In this document: in pieces, positions 31,061 to 43,162 of the stretch
How positions within the stretch are numbered: position 1 is the first letter of the stretch
How the letters are laid out: the number at the start of each line of letters is the position of its first letter
NCBI GenBank assembly: GCA_947359465.1
Contig: CANAIC010000149.1
Location: 1-64,000, forward strand
Length of the DNA stretch: 64,000 nucleotides
From: Metellina segmentata
Taxonomy: Eukaryota > Arthropoda > Arachnida > Araneae > Tetragnathidae
Direction: 5' to 3'
The notes under the pieces: generated by a model
The model's input: the letters and a program-made list of their open reading frames with translations, nothing else
Database searches by the model: none
What the model was told of the DNA's origin: nothing
Program-made: the position numbers and the translations under genes

Positions 31061-31433
31061 GTTGTGCACACCGATAGACGAATGACAGCGTCAGACTCAG
31101 ACAGACTAGACTGACACTACACTACTGACAGCGGAGCCACTGGGCCTTCCACCAACAGTGTTGTCCGATCGAATCGCTGCGCTTGCGCCAATATTATCAA
31201 ACCAAATTAGATTGCACTACAAGAAAGTTATAATACAAGATTACGTGCTGTGAATTTATATTTTGTTATAGTTTTAGAAAGTAGGCTATGTAGAAGGACT
31301 AAATCATATTTTTAAAGTCTGAAATACTTCATTTTAATGTTTGAATAAATTGCCAAACTGCCGCCCCTGAAAATTTTGCCGCTCTAGGCTGCAGCCTACT
31401 TAGCCTATTTAGAAATACGGCACTGCAGCTAAT

Positions 31434-32187
31434 TGGACCATAATATCCTAAAATGGATTGTCAACTACTATGAACATCCATGCCTATTACGTACGGGACC
31501 TGATCTGAACACAGCCTGTTGAACTGAAGGCCAGAGCTTGGCTACCAGTTTGTTCTTCTTGTCCATTAAACTTCATTTGACCACATTAAACAGGCACGTG
31601 AATTTAAATCAGCTGATTTCAATCAAGTGATAAGTGATCAAGTTTCCTTCCTATATTGTGTTTGATAATATTGAAAATGAAATAACTATGATCAAAATGC
31701 ATGTTATTTTTTCAAATGTTAAGAATTTGCTCGTCACACAAAAAATTATTCTGAAAATCGACGAATAGGTGAAGAAGCTCAATATATACTCACTTAAATT
31801 GTAACTTGCATTCATTTAATGTTATTTGGTATTGTAATCTGTTCATGAAAAAATAAAGACACTTAGTCACAACGAAAAGGTTTTCTGGCAGTATTACAAA
31901 AGCCATTCCAATTTTGCACAAAAAATTTTTTCGACAATGTTAATGTTTTCATTATGTTTTGAATATATTCTGGTAATTTAAATTTAAATTTTATGCACTG
32001 ATCCTTTGGAATTCCATTGCACTACTAGCTTAATCATTCTGCATTCATGGAATGGATTGGATTGAATGAACTTCTTGGATTTTCATCCCTCTTCCTGTTG
32101 ACGTTCCCTCTAATTCTTCAAGGGGTTATTATATACTTGGATATTTAAAAAAAAAAAAAAATTTTATACACTTTGGTAAAATATTTA
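31434..32187. other. Unassigned, with a dispersed repeat at 31853-32010
   Basis: 31853-32010 resembles 53409-53596 (shared TTAGTCACAA, TACAAAAGCCATTCCAATTTT-like text and TTTTATGCATTGATCC-like text). Nothing else was recognised. Confidence 0.55.
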
Positions 32188-32639
32188 ACAAGTATTAAAT
32201 ATATTTAGGTTTTATTTCTATTACCATGTATAAAGCAAATAGACGAAAGAACGAACACCTCAAACGTCGTGCTCGCACAAAAGAGGACGGAGCTAAACTA
32301 AATAATGTGAGCGGCACGAAGCCTCAACTTTAAGGCGTTCCTTCCGAGCCCGTTGACGCTCAGCATCGGATTCCAGAACTTTTATATTGGATTCTCTATC
32401 TCTTCATCTCTCTTTCTATAGACGCTTCTATAATTTTTGTTGTGTTTAATTTAGGGGGGGGGGGGGACATTTTGAAATTTTTTCGAAATTTCCACACTTT
32501 GAAGTCTAAAATCTAAACAAGTATTAAATATTAAAATTTTGTTTCTATTATTATTTATAAAATGCAAAGAGACGTAGCAAATGACACCTCAAACAAACAA
32601 AGTAGGCCAGAATTAGACTAAATTAATGTGAGCGGCAGT
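32188..32639. repeat. Diverged tandem duplication (period about 327 bp)
   Basis: Unit 1 (32188-32312) and unit 2 (32515-32639) share ACAAGTATTAAATAT, GTTTCTATTA/GTTTTATTTCTATTA, CACCTCAAAC and AATGTGAGCGGCA. A 13-G run lies between them at 32454-32466. Confidence 0.7.
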
Positions 32640-33449
32640 GCGCATTTTCGTGAACTTCACGCAGTGCATAATCTGATGACGTCAGCTCAAGATTAATGAA
32701 CATTTACAACATTCTTTGCTTAATGCTCTTTTAAACGTGATCTCTTTCATTTTTTTTCTTCTCCTTTCAAGTTATCAAATTTTTCGCATTTACGCTTTTA
32801 TGTGAATTTAAAAAATAAAGCGTGGTATACCGGTTACGAAAGGAAGACATATTCAACGTCAAAAGCCAATTCACTCATCTGATGATTGAGTATGTTGATA
32901 AAATAGAGTATGGATTGAAGTGAACATTTATTGGATTAATTGTGATGAAAAACTGCAATGATGAATTTTTTATTGCAAGTTCAAAATTCCACTGGACTGG
33001 CATGTTCTGGGGATGCTATAACACTTGTTCTATGCTGTTCATAGAGAAAACTTCACTTACTTATGTTATGTATAAGCCCTTTTTGGTGTGCAAAGGAGTA
33101 TACGAAATACTTGTCAATGCTCAGAGAATTTCAAAACTAAGCATTTTTGATTGAAAGTTTTTGTGTTTCGTTTCATTTTATATTTTGTCATATTTTTGAT
33201 CACAAATAACAATATTTTCAAATAGCGTTATTTTTACAAGCTAAATAATTATGAAAAGTAAGAATTTTTTTTATGATTCCTTTAATTTTATTTTTTATTA
33301 CTGACTTGATTTTTTCTGAATTAGTAAATTTGAACAAATTAATTATTTTGTGTGAAAAGAACTAAAGAGATGTCATACATGTTATATTCATGTATCAATA
33401 CATGCATGAACAATTCTGAAATGTGTATGATTTGAAATATTTTACACAA
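32640..33449. other. Unassigned AT-rich sequence
   Basis: A 70-codon open stretch at 32942-33154 (+) has no recognised motif and AT-biased composition like its surroundings; probably chance. Confidence 0.5.
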
Positions 33450-35021
33450 TAGGGGGCTCCGCCCCCGGCTCGCCAATCTCCGGTGATTGCTACGCAATCC
33501 CATTTGATTTGCCTCGCAAACCAACGCCCCTTTTGCAAGCGTCTTTCCGGGCCATGACGTCACAAAACCAGATAAAACGATCTAACGTTTCATCTCCGCG
33601 ATAAAAAATGCGTACACGATCGCGAAATTATACTTTTCATCGCATCGAATTTATTTCTGAACCAACTGTAAAAATAATTATGCCATAGGAAAGAGCGTAT
33701 TCTAAACTTTCATGTGGTATTTTGAAATTTTAAAACTAATAGTATTAAGCTATAGATATGACAGTTTTAATTTGTATCGGAAATTACTATCTAAAAATTC
33801 CGAAATTTGTCTGACCAACTTTTAATTGCATCGAATTTATTTATTAACCAATTTAAAAAATAACTGTACCACAAGAAAGAGTAAATTCTAAGGTTTCCAG
33901 TGATGTTTTCAAATTTAAAAACTGATAGTAATAAGCTATAGATATGGCAGTTTTAACGAAAGTGTCCTGATTTTCAAGAAAGTATTAACAGGAACCAAAT
34001 TAAAATTTCTAAAAAAACTCGGTGATGTGTAAAAGTTCGCGTTTAGAGGTATTCTAAAAAAAATTCATGGCTGAAGACTGAACATTTGTACCGTGTTTCG
34101 CTCACTCGCAAGAATTTTGCTTTTTTTCGACTTTGACAATTAATTCACCCTAAACTACGTAATAGCCGCATAAGAAAAAAAATTATTCTCCATCTAGTTC
34201 CCTGTACAATTTTGAACAAACCTTATCAATTTAGCAATTTTCTGATGCGTACTTTCTGGGGAAACCATCTGAGAATTGAGCATAAAAAGCGAGTTTTCAT
34301 TCCTGCGGCAGAAACTTCTTTTTAATATACAGAAGAATAAAAATTATGAGTGGTGTCTGTGATCCAACAAACTTATTTATCTAAGTTCAAAATTTTCACG
34401 TCACTGGTTATGGGTTACAATCAAAGTAACTGGCTTAGAACCAGATGAAACAATTTACGCGGTTCCATTATGTGATTTACTATGCTAAATTCTGTTGCAT
34501 TTTAATCTTTAAAAAATGTGTCCAATTATATTTCCTATTACAATAATGTTATAGATAATATATACTATTAATGTTTAACATAAAAATCACAAAACTACCT
34601 AGAAACTAAACTGATTTCATTACCTAAGGTCCAAGAAATTTAGACTTGTACAGGCAAGGAATTAATTTTAAAACCATAAAATTCGATTATTTTATTTTAA
34701 AAAAATCATGCTTTTTTCATACCAATATGGAATGATAAATTTGCAATAAGACATAAAACTTTGAAATTTCAACAGGTGTCTGTAAAATTCGTTCTATGTA
34801 TTGTTACACTTACTCGTACTTGGTACTCTTAGATTTTTTTTCAGAACTAATCTTTTGTACACATAAAACTATAGGTATTGTCTTCTGTTTTGTGAATTCA
34901 TTAACGATAAAGTTATTTTCTAATAAAAACGTGTAATTCATAACAAACTAGCCACTGCGTGATGTAAGGTATTAAGGTGATGTAAGGCAGCCGTGAAACA
35001 AGCACTTCCTTTTATAATAGA
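33450..35021 (-). mobile_element. Helitron-2, complete non-autonomous, minus strand
   Basis: On the minus strand it begins TCTATTATAAAAGGAAGTGC (ending at 35021 on the map, preceded by A). It ends in GGCGAGCCGGGGGCGGAGCC followed by CCCTAT: a GC-rich hairpin (GGGGGC/GCCCCC) a few bases from the end, then T. These are the structural marks of Helitrons. The body differs from Helitron-1/3, and no Rep/helicase is present. It contains an internal diverged duplication (33640-33790 and 33826-33975). Confidence 0.82.
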
Positions 35022-36547
35022 TTTAAAATTTGGACAATTTTGCATAAAATTAAAAAAAAGGCAAAATTGTTTTGTTATCTTTCAAACTCTAAAGTTTTCA
35101 TCATTAGGTTTCTACTTTTTAAATTTACCCAAATATTTAAAAAAGTATTTTATATCGAATACAATATTTAAACAAGTTACAAAAAATGCATGACAAAGTC
35201 CTTACAGTTACACAACTTGAAATTTTAAGTTAATGGTAATTTAGGTGTTACAATTAACAAACTAGGATCAGGGGCAGTAGAGTAGTGTGCAAAAGCAGCC
35301 TCATTAATTACAAATCTTGTTAAGATGAAAAATATAACACAAATTTATTTTATTTCTTCAAAATGTTTTGCAATGTAAAAAATTTAGTGTCAATATTTAG
35401 TTGATCATAGAAGCCCTCTTGTTTATTTTGATAGTCATGAGGCTATTTAGAAAGTTTCCTGTTTATGTATGCCTTTCCAAAGCTATTATATATTATTTGT
35501 TCTGCTGAAATACAAAGAACTTCTACATTATTTTTATTGTTAAATGTTTTTATATAAAGTGGGTAGAGCCAATAGGCTTAAAAGCAACATTGGTGAAATT
35601 TCTTCAAAGTTGAAGATAAATTTTAAATCAGATATAAAATAAATGATGCATACATCTTGGATGAAGCATTTCATTATAGAAGTTTCTTTTTCATACATTA
35701 CCAGAGCCTGCATTTGATAGTTATAGACACTGCAGTTTTCATTTAACTATCCTCTTGCAAAATTCATATACATGAATGTTTTGTACAGAATATTTGATTA
35801 CTTTATTAAGTTAAAGGTAAGTTACCTCTATCATGTGGCTGAACATAACAAAATCCACCATTTTAATGGATAAAATCAGTAAGCATTCAAAATAAAAAGA
35901 GCAATATCCAGAAACAAAATTTATAAAGCACAAATTTATTTTTATTTCACAGCAAAAAGTTATTTCTTTAGATAACACAAACAAATCCACTATTTACAGA
36001 CGTAAACACAAGAGAACACGCATTACACACAATATAAAAGATCATTAATACTTTAAATGGTAAATGGAGGCAAATTACCAAAAATCTCTTTTTTACCAAC
36101 CAGAGGAGAGAGCATATTCTATTGAGCAACAGGAAAAACCCTAGCTGAATCTGACTCTCGATAACATAAAATATGCACTATGAATCAGAATCGAAACAAT
36201 ATAAATACAATACGAGTAAATGGGTACAAATATTGTTATCTACCTAGGTTTATATCCTGAGCTATACTGTTATCACCTGCTATTGTTGAGATTCAACAGG
36301 TAAAAAAATTTGCTCAAAAGAATACGTAACAGTTCATAAATTAAAAAAAAGCCATGTTATTTAATAAAATTTTTGTTTAACAACCAAAAAGTAAATTCTA
36401 TTGAATAGCATGCAATAAAATGCTCACTCAACAAAATCTACCATTTGATTTAAGTGCAAAAAAAAAACATGTTTAAAGATCAAAATAGAAAATTTAGCAT
36501 TTTAATAAAAGTGGATGCACATTTTGTTCTCACAGATTTTTATATTA
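35022..36547. other. Unassigned AT-rich sequence
   Basis: No coding region recognised. Palindromic AGGTAAGTTACCT at about 35815-35828. The block around 36150-36240 weakly resembles 36990-37030 and 43230-43300. Confidence 0.5.
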
Positions 36548-36558
36548 TGAAGATTGTT

Positions 36559-36832
36559 TAGCCGACCAACCGGTATAGTGGTTAAGGTGTATGTTAGCCT
36601 CTAGATCGAAAGGTTCCTGGTTCGAATCTGGATGTTTGTAAGCATATGGTGTAGAGGCGGCTGGTGCACATTAAATCTGTCGTGGTCGAAAGTCCATACG
36701 TTGGGTTGGTGTGGAAGTTTGGAGAGTGGGGTATCATTCCAGATGTTGCTTTGTCATCTGATCATGGTTCAAAATTACGTGGCGATACACTGAATGGCTT
36801 AGACTGGGACGGTGGTAACTAGTTGAAAATCC
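36559..36832 (+). mobile_element. SINE family A, copy 3, full length
   Basis: Starts CCGACCAACCGG, with A box TATAGTGGTTAAGG and B box GGTTCGAATCT. The central domain has GGCGGCTGGTGCAC, GGTGTGGAAGTTTGGAG and GGTTCAAAATTACG; the tail is GACGGTGGTAACTAG. The 11-bp TSD TGAAGATTGTT flanks it exactly (36548-36558 and 36833-36843). The tail differs from copy 1, whose tail ends in ATTACC repeats. Confidence 0.92.
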
Positions 36833-36843
36833 TGAAGATTGTT

Positions 36844-37690
36844 GGGATAAAACTTATGATAAAAGGTGATCCCACTCTTGGTAATTTATGTTGAGGTTTT
36901 TCTGCAATAAAAGCATCAATATAAATAGAAATTCTCCATCATTGTAAAACTGGCTCAAGGGAAATGTTATGCTGAAAATACACTCGTGCAGAAAACATGG
37001 ATTACGAATCATAAATGTGATATACAAGAGCATAAATATAGGTAGTCAAACCTTGTTAAGACAAACTTCATGGGACAGAAAAAATAATTTGTATTAGGAG
37101 TAGTTAGTGTATTTACATTACTTAGGTACTGTACAATTCTTGGCTCACAGATTAAATTGTATTCATCACAAACATTATACAAGTGAATGTCGATTATTGA
37201 TTACACAATTGAGCAGATGAATTTTAACTTTTAAAACAAAAGCAGAGCTATTTCTAAGCCAGCAGTAGCTTCTTTTTTGGCAAGCTTATTTCTTATCTAT
37301 AGAATCTTTAGTTGTATTCTTTCTTTTCCACTCTCTTTCACAAATAAATCTACAATTTGGAGTCACTCAATGCTTCTGATAATTGAAAAGAATCCATTTG
37401 CATGTGCACACACACTTAAGTTTTGAAAATTTATTCATTGATTAGAACAACCAGCTTTCTGAATAAATATTAGAATACACTTTTGGATGAGGATTAGAAT
37501 TTAGATTGTATTAAGTGAGTTAGTCTTGACCATACAATAAGAAAGCAATCGTATACTAATATGCGTGTGTAAAGAGAAAAATCATCAGTATTGTACCTAA
37601 ATAGGTTAGTTAGGACAGTTAAGAAATAAGAACAGTCAAGGTATAAATTCAAGTGTATCAATAGTTATAAATGAAAGCAGATACAAAAAT
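36844..37690. other. Unassigned AT-rich sequence
   Basis: No gene recognised. ATTACGAATCATAAA and ATACAAGAGCA (about 36999-37024) recur with changes at about 43270-43300, on the other side of the large insertion. Confidence 0.5.
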
Positions 37691-38060
37691 CAGGGTGGCT
37701 ACAAAAATTGCAGTAAAAAGTTCCCTGAGTTTTCCCTGATTTCCAGAGTATTTTTCATGAAATTCCCTGAGTTTCTCCTTTTGTTCGCAGAACAATTCTT
37801 CGGTAATTATGATAAATTTGACACTTGATGAACTAAAAAACTATAGACTGATAGATGAATAAAATAAGATAAGTAAAAAATATTTTTACTGTATTCCATA
37901 ATAGACCAAATAATATAAAGTTATAGATAGAATATTTAATTTTACATTTTTAACTATTTTGATGTGTTTGCAAAAACAGCCATCAGCCCCTGAATCCGTC
38001 AATGGCGCCAGCGCTCGGTACATCTCTACTATTATAAAAGGAAGTGTTTGTCTGTCTGTC

Positions 38061-39632
38061 CAGGGGTGCCAGATCAGAGGTTTTACCTTTAGATCTAGAG
38101 GTTTCAATTCGCTTCAGAGGTAAAAACAGCGGTACAAAATGCTCAGAGGTAAAAACAGAGGTTTGGAAAAAAGAACAGAGGTTTATGTAGAGGTCTGAAG
38201 TATAATTATAATACGCCGTTAATGCCGTTTGTAAACTAGCCTAGAGGATTTTTGATGTTTTGATTTGGCATGCTGGTTTTTCAGAAGTGATTATGATTCA
38301 CAGATATTAACCTAGGTTCAGAGTGTTTTACGCAGTGACCATTTCTACTCCGCATTGTACAAAGGTCAAGAAGAAGGAAGATTTACAGTATCGAAGTAGG
38401 CTTAGTGGAATCCACATAAGTGAGATAGTCTCTATTATATAACGGTTTAGAGTGCCAATGTATTGAATGAATGAACATGGCGTCACAGTATAAACGTTAT
38501 CAAGTGAACAGTTGAATGTCGTCGCTGTAAAGAATTCTCTGTTCAACTAGCTAAAGAAGTACGTAGTAGGTTACCAGATAATGTTGGTGTGCTGCTTCAT
38601 TTGTCAACACTACATCTCAATAATGTTGTGAGAAAATTGAAGTGTAGCATTGTCCCACTTGCTGCACAATTCGTAGCTGTGTGTGAAAATGTGGATAAGT
38701 ACCAGAGAGAGTGGGATCGGTTACCATTGATCTCAGAAATGTCAGCCGAGGAATTTATCAAGCAGAGCCATGTCATATTCTGGGCCTCTATAGATAAACT
38801 AACAGATGCTGCTGGAAAAAAAAATTCCTCAGATCTGTAAGCTTGTATTTACCTTAATGAGTTAAAAATTTTCTAATGCAACTGTCGAGAGAATGTTTTC
38901 TTAACTGAGTAATAAAAAAACTAAACTCAGAAACTCGCTACAGCTGAAGACAACTGAGTCAATCATGATAGTTAGGTATGAAGTAAAATTTAAAGGTGAA
39001 AGCTGTGTAGACTTTAATCCTAGTAAAGAAATGCTGATAAAATTTTATTCATATACAATGTATGGCACAAAGCCCAAAGAGGCAACCGAACTTGAAAGAA
39101 ATGAAGATCAAATCTGGGAGATTTTTGAAGGATCTGGTGGCTTTCTTTTCAGTTTTCAATAAATGTATGAATTTGCCACTGCACAATTGAACAAATATAA
39201 TAATAGTAGATAATGAACACAACAGTAAAAAACTATTCATTAAATTAATGTATTTTGCTTAAAACGTGTTTATGTTACAGGGCTGCATAGACGGGAGACT
39301 AATACTTGAATAAAAAGGTCTTTTTTGGCATATTTATCAAAAGCTTATTAAAGTTGGAAGAAAAACTAAAGCATACACATGATTTTTAATTCAGAAGCAC
39401 GCAGCAGTAAAAATAAAATTAGCACAATTAGCTTATAAATAAATTCCATGTGTGTACTTAGCACATGGCACATATAAAAAATATCGATATATATTGGCGT
39501 CAATTTAAAACATCGTCGATAATATCGCGCCACTAGATACGTCGATATATCCCAGATCTCTAAATCAGAGGTTTTCTAGAGGTTTACGCCTGCAAAACAG
39601 AGGTACTTTGTTCTGAAAATCTGGCACCACTG
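38061..39632. mobile_element. hAT-3 (1572 bp) inside Helitron-3, 8-bp TSD
   Basis: Ends CAGGGGTGCCAGATCAGAGG and ATCTGGCACCACTG are inverted. TGTCTGTC flanks both sides (38053-38060, 39633-39640), an exact hAT-type duplication. Subterminal CAGAGGTAAAAACAGAGG repeats occur near the left and AACCTCTA-like repeats near the right. It encodes a decayed hAT C-terminus. Confidence 0.92.
38589..39162 (+). pseudogene. hAT-3 transposase remnant
   Basis: An 84-codon stretch (38589-38840) is followed after stops by a frame with TVERMFS, one stop, then LSNKKTKLRNSLQL (about 38882-38945) continuing into 38965-39162. VERxFSxxxxIKTKxRNxL is the hAT dimerisation motif. Only the C-terminal third remains. Confidence 0.72.
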
Positions 39633-40889
39633 TGTCTGTCCTGTACGCAGTTTCCTGACGAATCGATGGCACTTACAATAGTGAAATTTAGCACACATGT
39701 GGTCCAAATTTTTTGCAATTTTTCAATCGGCCCCAAATTTTAAAATTTAATCTATAACATTTAAAAATTAATTAATTTATTATTATTATATTTTATTATT
39801 GTTATTTTCCTTAGAATGGCATACGGTATAAAGACATGACATTCTAAATTTATTTTTTCCGTTTCCCTTAGATTTTCTGAGCAACGATTTTAGCTGACGA
39901 ACAAAACAAATAAAGTTTTAACTGGAGTTATGTAGTTCTTTTTCTATCTCCTAGATCGTTAAAGATAGAAGAAAAATTTCAACGGATTTCAAATCTGCGG
40001 AAAATTTTACAACAGATCGATATCTAAAAACATGATTTTCTTTAAATAAATAATTTTTAAATTGCAACTTCTATATATATTTTCCAATACGAATTTGGCC
40101 GCCCGCGCAGTGAAGAATTCTACCTTCGTGGTTAAAAAGATCAGATTAATTCATTTTGATTTCCTGAGCAACTGATTCGAGTTCGTTCGTTCTGGTTCGA
40201 ACTGGCGTTCTTCGTTGCTTTTTTCTATCTTTGCGATCGTTAAAGATAGAATAAAAATTTCAACGGATTTGAAATCTGCGGAAAATTTCACAATAGATCG
40301 ATACCTAAAAATATGATTTTATTTAAAAAATAATTTTTAAATTGTAATTTTTATATTTTTTCCAATACGAATTTCGCCGCCCAGAAGAATGACCTTCGTT
40401 TGATTCGAGATTCATTCATTTTGAAAAGTAACGGATTCGGGTGAAGCAAAAGAAATAATTAAAGTTATGACTGGCGTTATTCAGTGCTTTTTTCTAAATC
40501 AGCGATTGTTTAAAATAAAATAAAAATATCAACGGATTTCAAAGCTGCGGAAAATTTTACACCAGTTTACACCTTATACGTTTGATTTTCTATTAATAAA
40601 TAATTTTTCAATTCAATATTTATATTTTCATAGGAGATTGTGACGTCACGCCGATTGGATCTCTTTTCGCAAACGATTTTGGCCGCATTTGACAATGACG
40701 AATCCATCACGAAAAGAACTGTAACGGGCAACGCAAACTTTTCAACAAAAAAAACCTCCGAGTTCGAAAATTTTCGAAAAAAATAATAACTTCCAACACA
40801 TATGTATTAAAAAACATATGCATAGTCTAAATGAGTACTTTACCGTTAGCCGGGCGCTATTTTGGACCAAAATCAAAATCGCCAATCTA

Positions 40890-42703
40890 TACTCTGTTTC
40901 ACCTTAACTTGTCAGCATTGGGAATGGCAGAAATGATGTTCATCCGCATGAAAAATAGTTCCAACTTGACTTGGAATTTAAAATAAAGAAAATGCATATA
41001 AACGTGTAAAAATTGTCCTACAATGAAGGATTGATTTTTGAACCTTTATAATCGGTTATTTATTTGTAAAAAGCATTTATTTTTTTGACCGAAGCGAATG
41101 AATATATCCGAAACGTAATTCTAGTTCGGTTGAAACTGGTTTCCATGGTAACATTTCTGACGAGCTAAATACGCTTTCCCGCCAAGTCTGCGCCATTTCG
41201 CTCTGCGTCTTTGCTAGCGTGTGTATTTACGTTCATATCTCTCTTGTGCTATTTTATTGGAGTGTGTTTGATACTCTGAACATGGCTGAAAAAGGAACGT
41301 CACCATCCAAGCTGTATACGCCATCAAAGCAAGGAAAATCAATTGGTAGTGGAGCTCGCAGGAACATATTGAATGTTTATTCTCGACTTCGAATAGAAAA
41401 CCCTAGTGATTCTATTAACCAAATCATCGAAAAGGTGTCCCAACTAACTGGTGTTTCTAAAAGAACTGTTTTTCGTTTGAAAAAAGAAAAGAAGACGTCA
41501 AGTCTTTTGAGTACTCCAGGGGAAAAACGACCTTCTGTCGTTGGGAAAAGAACAAAAATGATGGAATATGACAACTTTACTTTATCGTGCATCAGACGAA
41601 AAATCCATGATTTTTCCCCGTCGAAATACAATTCCTACATAGCACAAAGTTCTAAATGAAATTTACAACGATAAGGATATTTTTTCGACAAACAGCCGAA
41701 GTACACTGCACAGGATACTGAAAGATTTGGTTATGTTTTATATATATTGATGATGTATAAATGCATGTGATGAATAAGTCGTCAATATAGTTTTCTCATT
41801 GTAACTAATATTCATGAAAGAGATTGGTTTCTTCTGCACACTTTCTTGTAAACTATTTTAAATGATTCATAAAATTAATAATTTACTACTAATCAACCCG
41901 ACACCGTTCCGCCAGTTTCAGAATATGTTTAACATATAAGGTTTATTTTTTTCAACTCTAATTTTTAAAATGGTCTCATTTTTTTATTATTATATGTATA
42001 TTCACTATATTTGTATTTTTTTATATTATATTTATTTATTATGAATGTATTTGTATCTTTTTATACCTACACAGGATTTATATCCTCTAGGTTATATGTA
42101 TTTTTATTTGTTATTTAATGTCAGAATAAATGTGATTTGATTTAATTTGGAGACTATATTTTACTGTTCATTAAAACACACATTTTAGAAGACAACGCAT
42201 TATCCCTTACCTTGTCCAACCAAAGGTAAGACCAAAAAAGAAAGGAGTAATTTCCTTTACTAAAATTAATAAAATCGAAAAAAGAAGTATTAATCAAGAT
42301 GTTATAGCTTTCAGGTAAGTAAATTTTAAAAATGCATTTTATGGTTCAACACATCTTTAATAGACTTTTTTTAAATAACATTTATTGTAAAAAAATTTTA
42401 AATATATATATATTTTTAAATAACTAAAAATAATACTCATTTAGAAAAATCAAAACGTATTTATATTAACATAGAGTAGCTTTTTGTTTAATTAACGAAT
42501 GTAATGCAAGAGCCATTAGAAATTAAAGATCTGTGAAACGTATAGAATTTCCACGTGCATTTTATCTCTCCTTGCCAAAAAGGGCGAATTTCCTCGCTTA
42601 TAGTTGACTTCTTCTGACATTGTAACCCTAGTTTCTACGACAACGGCTGTGATGCGGTCAACGTAGCCTTTACTCTACTGACAAGTTAGGGTGAAACAGA
42701 CTA
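40890..42703 (+). mobile_element. TA-flanked DNA transposon encoding an HTH protein
   Basis: Left end TACTCTGTTTCACCTTAACT and right end (reversed) TAGTCTGTTTCACCCTAACT match over about 25 bases, with TA on each outer side (40888-40889, 42704-42705). The ends plus TA duplication fit the IS630/Tc1/mariner superfamily. 1814 bp, with one truncated transposase-like gene and a long non-coding right half. Confidence 0.78.
41282..41745 (+). pseudogene. HTH N-terminal part of an IS630/Tc1-like transposase
   Basis: The ATG at 41282 is preferred over upstream codons because the preceding stretch (41219-41281) is an unrelated hydrophobic run. The open stretch to 41659 contains INQIIEKVSQLTGVSKRTVF (helix-turn-helix), Lys-rich linker, TPGEKRP and TLSCIRRKIHDF. 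After a frameshift near 41615 and one TAG the homologous text continues (HKVLNEIYNDKD, SRSTLHRILKDL). In related proteins that I recall from aphids and other arthropods a DDE domain follows; here it is missing. Confidence 0.65.
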
Positions 42704-43162
42704 TAGGTATTTTAGAATTTTTTTTTTTAATGTTGATTAAATTGGAACCGGATGTTTAACTTCTGCAGGTTTTTCCATCCGTTAGTATTTTTCAAAGCCG
42801 CAAGGCACTATGTTCCTATTATTGACATTAGGGAACGTTGCACAGATGTAGACTTCGGTTACCGGATTTCCGGCCGTTACAGTATACAATGTATACAACT
42901 CTTTTTCCTGGATGTTTACGTAAAAAATACACTTCTCATTTTCGGAATGAAAACAAAATTGGAGACATTTTGATTTTGGTTCAAAGTGGCACCCGCATGG
43001 CTAAAGGAAAAGTACCAAATGGGTGCCATTTGCAAAACGAAATTCCAACTTTTTCCCTGAGTTAAACGAAACTTCCCTGAGTTTTCCCGGATTTTTCCAG
43101 AAAATGATTCTTCCCTGAGAAATCCCTGATTTCCCTGAATTCCCGGTTCTGTCGCCACCCTG

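Larger units (their letters stand above)
28127..31425. mobile_element. hAT-2: ZMYM1-like hAT with 8-bp TSD
   Basis: Left end CAGGGCCGGATTTAAGAG and right end TATTTAGAAATACGGCACTG are related inverted termini. The 8-bp TSD CAGCTAAT flanks them exactly (28119-28126 and 31426-31433). The interior contains a minus-strand transposase deletion derivative and the 885-bp element copy 1. Termini of the type CAGGGCCGG are common in hAT elements. Confidence 0.9.
38023..40740 (+). mobile_element. Helitron-3, interrupted by hAT-3
   Basis: 5' end TCTCTACTATTATAAAAGG after an A. The body resumes after hAT-3 with TTCCTGACGAATCGATGG and AATTTAGCACACATG, matching Helitron-1. It contains three tandem modules (about 39936-40110, 40215-40380, 40478-40640), each with TTTCTA(T/A)xTC, a TTTCAACGGATTT-like block and GCGGAAAATTT. 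The last recognisable family sequence is about 40735 (AACTGTAACGGGCAACGC); the hairpin 3' end was not seen. Confidence 0.72.
37691..43162. mobile_element. Large TIR element (CAGGGTGGC ends) hosting other transposons
   Basis: Left end CAGGGTGGCTACA and right end TGTCGCCACCCTG are inverted. Both subterminal regions carry repeated TTCCCTGAGTTTTCCC and TCCCTGATTTCC blocks. AAAAAT lies on both outer sides (37685-37690, 43163-43168), a possible but short TSD. Such CAGGGTGGC elements with ...CCCTGA repeats occur in many animals; I cannot assign the superfamily. Inside lie Helitron-3, hAT-3 and a TA-flanked transposon, in all about 5.5 kb. Confidence 0.7.

Noticed and set aside
32454..32466. G13 tract as a regulatory G-quadruplex
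   Set aside because: A lone homopolymer without neighbouring G-runs; more likely simple sequence or a sequencing-prone run. The same holds for C12 at 46125-46136.
32942..33154. Small open reading frame on + as a gene
   Set aside because: No motif, AT-driven composition, no splice or repeat context that supports it.
41219..41281. Upstream extension of the HTH protein as a signal peptide
   Set aside because: Hydrophobic run before ATG 41282 has no counterpart in related proteins I know; a nuclear transposase is not expected to be secreted.
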